Assembly: GCA_035762175.1 (NCBI GenBank) | Contig: DASTPP010000289.1 | Span: 1 to 26,283 of the forward strand | Direction of reading: 5' to 3' | Length of the DNA: 26,283 nucleotides | Source: DASTPP01 sp035762175 | GTDB lineage: Bacteria > Myxococcota_A > Polyangia > Polyangiales > Polyangiaceae | Shown: positions 22,975-26,283 of the stretch, piece by piece | How positions within the stretch are numbered: position 1 is the first letter of the stretch | Layout: each line of letters opens with the position of its first letter | Made by a program: the position numbers and the translations under genes | The notes under the pieces: model-generated | Told to the model about the DNA's origin: nothing | The model's database searches: none | Seen by the model: the letters and a program-made list of their open reading frames with translations, nothing else

Positions 22975-23103
22975 ATAGGCAGTCCAACCGGGGCTCGTCC
23001 GGGCGCCGGCGCGCGTCGGCGCGGCTCGCTCGGGTCGACGCGGAGGCCGGGTTGGCGTCCGTTCCGTTGTCACTGAAAATCGACGCCAAACGGCCGAAAA
23101 AGC
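22975..23103 (+). repeat. Dispersed repeat R1, copy 3
   Basis: Near-identical to copy 2 for about 115 bp, then differing by one or two inserted bases at the end (CAAACGGCCGAAAAA). It lies between the FGE-like gene and the convergent gene at 23070. The stop codon of that minus-strand gene (TGA at 23072-23070) is inside the repeat, so its last residues (FGVDFQ) are repeat-encoded. Confidence 0.9.
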
Positions 23104-23786
23104 GCCTGGGTGTCGAGGCTCTCGATGAGCCAGAAGACGAGGCAGTGGCCGAGCTTGTCTCTCTCCGGCAGCAGCTGCGGCGGCACCAACCACGGCCGCA
23201 GGGCCCGCCAGCGCTCGTGGCTGACCGGCCGCAGGGGCGCGAAGGAGCCGCCAGAGTCAAGGTGGTCGAGGGCATACGTGGTCAGCACCGCGCTCCGCAT
23301 TCGGCCTTGACGAACGCCCCAAGGGTCGTCGCCGCGGTCGGGGCGGTCGTGGAGCACGAGGGCGTTGGCGATGAGACCCGCCAGTTCGTCGGCGGGGGCC
23401 CGCCCCGGCCGCCAAGGCCCGGCCGCCAGGGCGGCGCGGAGCGCCTCAGGCCGCCCGCTCAGGCGCACCAAGCCGGCGGGGCCGAGCCACAGAAAGCAAC
23501 GCTGCGTCTCGAACGACGGGCCCTGCGACCAGGACGCGTACACACTGAAGATGATGCCGTGCGCGCCACCCAAAGAAGGGGCCTCGCGGCTCAGGCCGAA
23601 GAGCTCGAGCGAGAGGCCACGGCTCGCCGCCGACTGCGCCAGCTCGGGCCACTCGCCGGCGACGACGCCCAGCAGATCGGCGGGCGGGGGCGGTCGCGCC
23701 CCGGGCGCCGACAGGTAGCCCGCGGCGAGCTCGGCCTCCCAGGTCGAGAGCCGTCGTTCGGGCGTCGTCGTTGCCGTCGTAAGCAT
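23070..23786 (-). CDS. Hypothetical protein, unknown family
   Basis: 238 residues from ATG 23786 (MLTTATTTPERRLSTWEAEL); the frame is open further upstream but with a Pro/Arg-rich, low-quality leader. It is a soluble protein with a mix of hydrophobic strands and Trp-rich segments (IIFSVYASWSQGPSFETQRC, FLWLGPAGLVRLSG, LRPWLVPPQLLPERDKLGHC). No signal peptide and no domain I recognise. The last residues, FGVDFQ and the stop, come from repeat R1 copy 3, so the original C-terminus is probably replaced or shortened. Divergent from the Clp-like gene; they may share a regulatory region (23787-23966) but no promoter is named. Confidence 0.8.
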   Translation of the reverse strand: MLTTATTTPERRLSTWEAELAAGYLSAPGARPPPPADLLGVVAGEWPELAQSAASRGLSLELFGLSREAPSLGGAHGIIFSVYASWSQGPSFETQRCFLWLGPAGLVRLSGRPEALRAALAAGPWRPGRAPADELAGLIANALVLHDRPDRGDDPWGVRQGRMRSAVLTTYALDHLDSGGSFAPLRPVSHERWRALRPWLVPPQLLPERDKLGHCLVFWLIESLDTQALFRPFGVDFQ

Positions 23787-23966
23787 GGCGTCGGGCCCGG
23801 GGGGGCTGCCAGAAGAGTTCCCCCTGCCTCCCGCTCCGTCAAGCCCCCGCCCCGCCTCCGCCGAGGGCGACCGACGCGCGGGCGCCCTCGGCCTCGGTGG
23901 CGGGGCCCGAACGCCTCTGGCTCGGCACCTCTCCGCGGTCGGGTCGCGGCCGTCTATCCTCGCCGT

Positions 23967-25367
23967 ATGCTCTTGCCCCATCACGCGCTCGTCGGGGCGC
24001 CCGCCGTCGATCCGGCGCAGCTGCGAGCGTCCGCTTCGCCCCACCTGGCGGAGGTCCTCGCGACCGCCCGGCGGCTCGCCCACCATCGCGTGAAGGCCGT
24101 CGCTTCGGCTCGTCGTGCCCTCGAGGCCTGCGAAGCGCCGCCGTCCCTCGAAGATACTATCTCGTCGTTGGTCCGGGCACCCGAGACCATCACCGCGACG
24201 GACATGTGCCGAGCGCTATTGTCCGCCAGCCGGGACACCTGGGACGGCATGGGCGTCGCCCCGGCGGTGCTCGACGAGCTCGCGGCGCGGTGGCGGGCCC
24301 CGCTCGACGACGCCGCTGACCTACCGTTCGAGCCCGCCCTCGGGCGCCGTCTGGCCTGGGCGCGCGCGATCGGTCGGGCCATCGTCGAGCCGCGCGATCT
24401 CCTCCGCGCCCTCGCGACCGACGCCGCCGCGGCCTTGGCCGAGTACGACGAGCACGCCGCCGAGGGGCTGATCACCACCGCCGAAGCGGCGGCCAAGCTG
24501 CTCGAGACCTGCGCCATCGGTTCGTTCCTCGGGCCAGTTCCGCCGGCGTACGTGCAGACCGACGACGCCCCGGCTCGCCTGCACGAGGCCGTAGCGCGAG
24601 ATCGGCTCGTCCTCGTGCACGGGCCGAGCGGGTCGGGTCGCCGATCGCTCGTCCAGGCGTGGGGCGACGGCGATCTGCGCCGGGCGGCCTTTCCGGGCTG
24701 GGGTTTCAACGTCGACAACTTCCACGGCGGTGCGATCGACCCGAGCGAGGGCCCCGCCCTCGTCGCAATGTCGGCGCGGTGCATCGCCTCGTACTCGAGC
24801 GACGACGTCGAGCTCGCCGCGCTCCTCGTTCGCTCCGCGCTCGATCGACCCGAGGACGTCCGGCTGATTCTTCGCACCACCGAGCAGAGCTGGCGCGCCC
24901 TGGTCGAGCGAGACCCTCGCGTCGAGCATGCGCCGCGGGTCGAGATCGCGCCAGCGCTCGGCGACGCGCGGGTGCCCATCGTCCTCGGACACCTCGTCGC
25001 GCTCAACGATCGCTGGCGCGTCGATTGGGGCCTCCCCGAGGCGCTCACGTTGCACGAGCGCATTCCGGCGGACGAGCCGCTCCCCGTCTTGCTGGCCGCC
25101 GCCGATCGAACGCTGATCGCCGGCACGTCGGCGCGCGCCCACCAGATCGCGTGCGTCCGTTCGCTGCGACAGCTCCCTGAAGAATGGATGCTGGACATCG
25201 ACGGGGGTCCGACGTTGGCGGCCCACCGGAGAGCGCTGGCTCTGGTCGGGTACCATCGGCCCGGGGCCGAACACGCTCGCCGCGCCGCCCGACGTTGGAA
25301 ACGCGAGCGACCGAGCGAGTACGCCGCGCTCGCGGACCTCGCGGCGAGCCTTCACCTGCGGGTCTGA
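23967..25367 (+). CDS. Clp/AAA+-like protein with degenerate Walker A
   Basis: 466 residues from ATG 23967. Residues 25-165 resemble a Clp N-type helical repeat (DTISSLVRAPETITATDMCR; RRLAWARAIGRAIVEPRDLL, RALATD). It is followed by an AAA+ core with a strand and P-loop RLVLVHGPSGSGRRS (residues 213-227) in which the Lys and Ser/Thr of GxxxxGK[ST] are both Arg (R225, R226). The later segment VRLILRTTEQSWRALVERDP then RVEHAPRVEI matches the sensor-1/E-rich region of the first ATPase module of ClpA/ClpB/ClpC. No clear Walker B and no second module. Probably an inactive, adaptor-like Clp paralogue; nucleotide binding is doubtful. Convergent with the lipoprotein gene at 25423. Confidence 0.85.
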   Translation: MLLPHHALVGAPAVDPAQLRASASPHLAEVLATARRLAHHRVKAVASARRALEACEAPPSLEDTISSLVRAPETITATDMCRALLSASRDTWDGMGVAPAVLDELAARWRAPLDDAADLPFEPALGRRLAWARAIGRAIVEPRDLLRALATDAAAALAEYDEHAAEGLITTAEAAAKLLETCAIGSFLGPVPPAYVQTDDAPARLHEAVARDRLVLVHGPSGSGRRSLVQAWGDGDLRRAAFPGWGFNVDNFHGGAIDPSEGPALVAMSARCIASYSSDDVELAALLVRSALDRPEDVRLILRTTEQSWRALVERDPRVEHAPRVEIAPALGDARVPIVLGHLVALNDRWRVDWGLPEALTLHERIPADEPLPVLLAAADRTLIAGTSARAHQIACVRSLRQLPEEWMLDIDGGPTLAAHRRALALVGYHRPGAEHARRAARRWKRERPSEYAALADLAASLHLRV

Positions 25368-25409
25368 CCGTCGCCCGCGGCGAGCCCCGACCCGCCCGAA
25401 CGTCCTCGA

Positions 25410-25430
25410 CCCCCCAGGGCGCTCAGGGGG
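25410..25430. terminator. Hairpin between convergent genes
   Basis: CCCCCCAG and CTCAGGGGG pair around GGCG in the 55-base gap between the Clp-like and lipoprotein stops, overlapping the stop codon at 25425-25423. A smaller TCGCC/GGCGA hairpin lies just after the Clp-like stop. No T-tract; a weak bidirectional terminator at best. Confidence 0.35.
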
Positions 25431-25935
25431 CCGGCGGCATGCCGAGCAGCGTGGGGGCGCAGGACACGTAGGCCTCGTCGCCGCTGTGATGCGAGACCGA
25501 GATCGCGATGACCAGGTCGTCACCCTCGAGCGGCCGGCTCGATCGCAGCTCGAAGAACGCGTCTTCTTCCCGCTCGAGCTCGCGCTCGACGCAAGCCGTG
25601 GCCTCGTCGACGACCTCGCCGACGGGGGGCAGGGGCTCTTCGCCCTTGCCGCATCGATACGCTTCGTCGGGCTGGCCCTCGACCCCACGCAGCCACCGCG
25701 CCGTCACGCAGAAGGTGCCGTCGAAGTCGTGGTAGCCATTGTTCGACACGATGGCGTTCACGCGCACCGAGCCGTCAGACTCGCGCGCGGTCTCGGCGCC
25801 CACGACGACGAGCACCGGGGTCGGGTCGGGGCAGCCGGCGAGCAGGGAACAAAGGGCGGTAAGAAGCAAGGCGGTCGGTCGCACGGTCGGCATTCGATTC
25901 GGTTTCATGGTCATCGGCATTCGATTCGGTTTCAT
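25423..25935 (-). CDS. Small lipoprotein, unknown function
   Basis: 170 residues if it starts at ATG 25935. TTG 25941, which overlaps the upstream stop as TTGA, and three more in-frame ATGs within the duplicated leader are alternatives. The signal peptide is PTALLLTALCSLLAGC with a textbook lipobox LAGC. The mature part contains a beta-rich domain (VLVVVGAETARESDGSVRVN, AIVSNNGYHDFDGTFCVTAR) with a few Cys (FCV, YRCG, ACVE, SCAP) and an acidic Glu-rich segment (VERELEREEDAF). The start region lies in a 27-bp tandem duplication. It follows the partial gene at 25938-26283 without a gap, so the two form an operon. Confidence 0.85.
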   Translation of the reverse strand: MKPNRMPMTMKPNRMPTVRPTALLLTALCSLLAGCPDPTPVLVVVGAETARESDGSVRVNAIVSNNGYHDFDGTFCVTARWLRGVEGQPDEAYRCGKGEEPLPPVGEVVDEATACVERELEREEDAFFELRSSRPLEGDDLVIAISVSHHSGDEAYVSCAPTLLGMPPAP

Positions 25936-25941
25936 GGTCAA
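25888..25941. repeat. 27-bp tandem duplication across the lipoprotein start
   Basis: CGGCATTCGATTCGGTTTCA plus TGGTCAT (25888-25914) is repeated at 25915-25941 with one base changed. On the minus strand it duplicates the codons TMKPNRMP. Being a multiple of three it leaves the frame open and multiplies the possible start codons. Confidence 0.9.
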
Positions 25942-26283
25942 GGGGGCACGGGCAGAACGGTCGCGCCGCGCGGGCCGATCGATTCGAGCGAGGTGAGCTC
26001 GACGTAGATTCGGTGGCCGGGCGAGGCGGCGCGGGTCTCGCCCAGCGTGATGACAAAGGGCGTGACGTCGCCCTCGCCGATGCCGTCGGCGAAGCAGCGC
26101 TCTCGGGCGTCGATGAACCCGCCGCGGCTACCGATCGGGGGGGCACCGGCAGCGCCCCCCGCCCCCGCGCCGCCGCCCGCCCCCGCGCCGCCGCCCGCCC
26201 CCGCGCCGCCGCCTGCTCCCGCGCCGCCCGCCCCCGCGCCGCCGCCCGCCCCCGCGCCGCCGGCGCCACCGCCGGCCCCCGCG
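25938..26283 (-). CDS. Gly/Ala-linker lipoprotein-type protein, 3' part only
   Basis: The minus-strand frame is open from the right edge to TGA 25940-25938. It begins with a long Gly/Ala repeat coded by GCGGGGGCGGGCG-type units (about 26145-26283), then a compact domain: PPIGSRGGFIDARERCFADG, GEGDVTPFVITLGETRAASP, GHRIYVELTSLESIGPRGAT, VLPVPP. The Gly/Ala linker is the same style as the linkers of other lipoproteins in the window. The N-terminus lies outside. The stop overlaps the next gene's TTG start region (TTGACCATG). Function unknown. Confidence 0.7.
   Translation of the reverse strand, partial: AGAGGGAGGAGAGGGAGAGGAGAGGGAGAGGGAGAGGGAGAGGAAGAPPIGSRGGFIDARERCFADGIGEGDVTPFVITLGETRAASPGHRIYVELTSLESIGPRGATVLPVPP

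Noticed and set aside
22353..23966. Upstream extension of the Clp-like gene back into the FGE-like gene
   Set aside because: The frame is open by chance in GC-rich DNA; protein-like sequence begins at ATG 23967.

Overview
The base composition is very GC-rich with strongly GC-ending codons. Many lipoproteins have Gly/Ala/Ser linkers, and there is a Ser/Thr kinase–PEGA–lipoprotein cluster, an FGE-type lipoprotein and a secreted metzincin with VCBS repeats. Together these point to a myxobacterium-like member of Myxococcota (inference from style and gene content; no marker gene is present).

Layout. 1-3.6 kb: a truncated serine recombinase fragment (minus) abuts a decapitated, frameshifted Ser/Thr kinase (plus). 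A PEGA-type membrane protein and a Cys/Gly-rich lipoprotein follow, packed as an operon. 3.6-6.9 kb: a long intergenic with repeats, a lipoprotein metzincin with four 57-residue VCBS repeats, a ~296-bp element with ~63-bp near-perfect terminal inverted repeats, and a broken small gene. 7.1-8.3 kb: an ATP-grasp-like protein convergent with a NADAR protein. 8.4-11.0 kb (minus): an MNIO/DUF692 oxidase, a TIGR04222-type membrane protein ending in a Gly-Cys tail, and a short third reading frame overlapping it; this looks like a peptide-modification operon. 11.2-12.9 kb: an XRE regulator with clear operator palindromes, then more than 1 kb of poorly coding, repeat-bearing DNA. 13.0-18.3 kb: visibly lower-GC, acquired-looking DNA with a 1370-residue single-pass membrane protein convergent with a CHAT protease and a small membrane-anchored Cys-rich protein. 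18.4-19.6 kb: a complete IS4-family insertion sequence. 19.6-26.3 kb: remnants of broken genes, a DUF421 protein, a Cys-rich lipoprotein plus an FGE-like lipoprotein, an unknown protein, a Clp-like protein with a degenerate Walker A, and two lipoprotein-type genes at the right edge.

A dispersed, hairpin-rich ~125-bp repeat (here R1) occurs at least four times, and a related form (R2) twice. R1 copies sit exactly at the 3' ends of two minus-strand genes and supply their C-termini or stop codon.

The two most interesting modules are (i) the MNIO–TIGR04222 operon, where the Gly-Cys tail is a candidate substrate, and (ii) the CHAT / membrane Cys-rich / giant membrane protein island, which has the parts list of an undescribed proteolytic signalling or conflict system. 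Several genes are broken by single-base shifts, so decay or local sequence error should be kept in mind.
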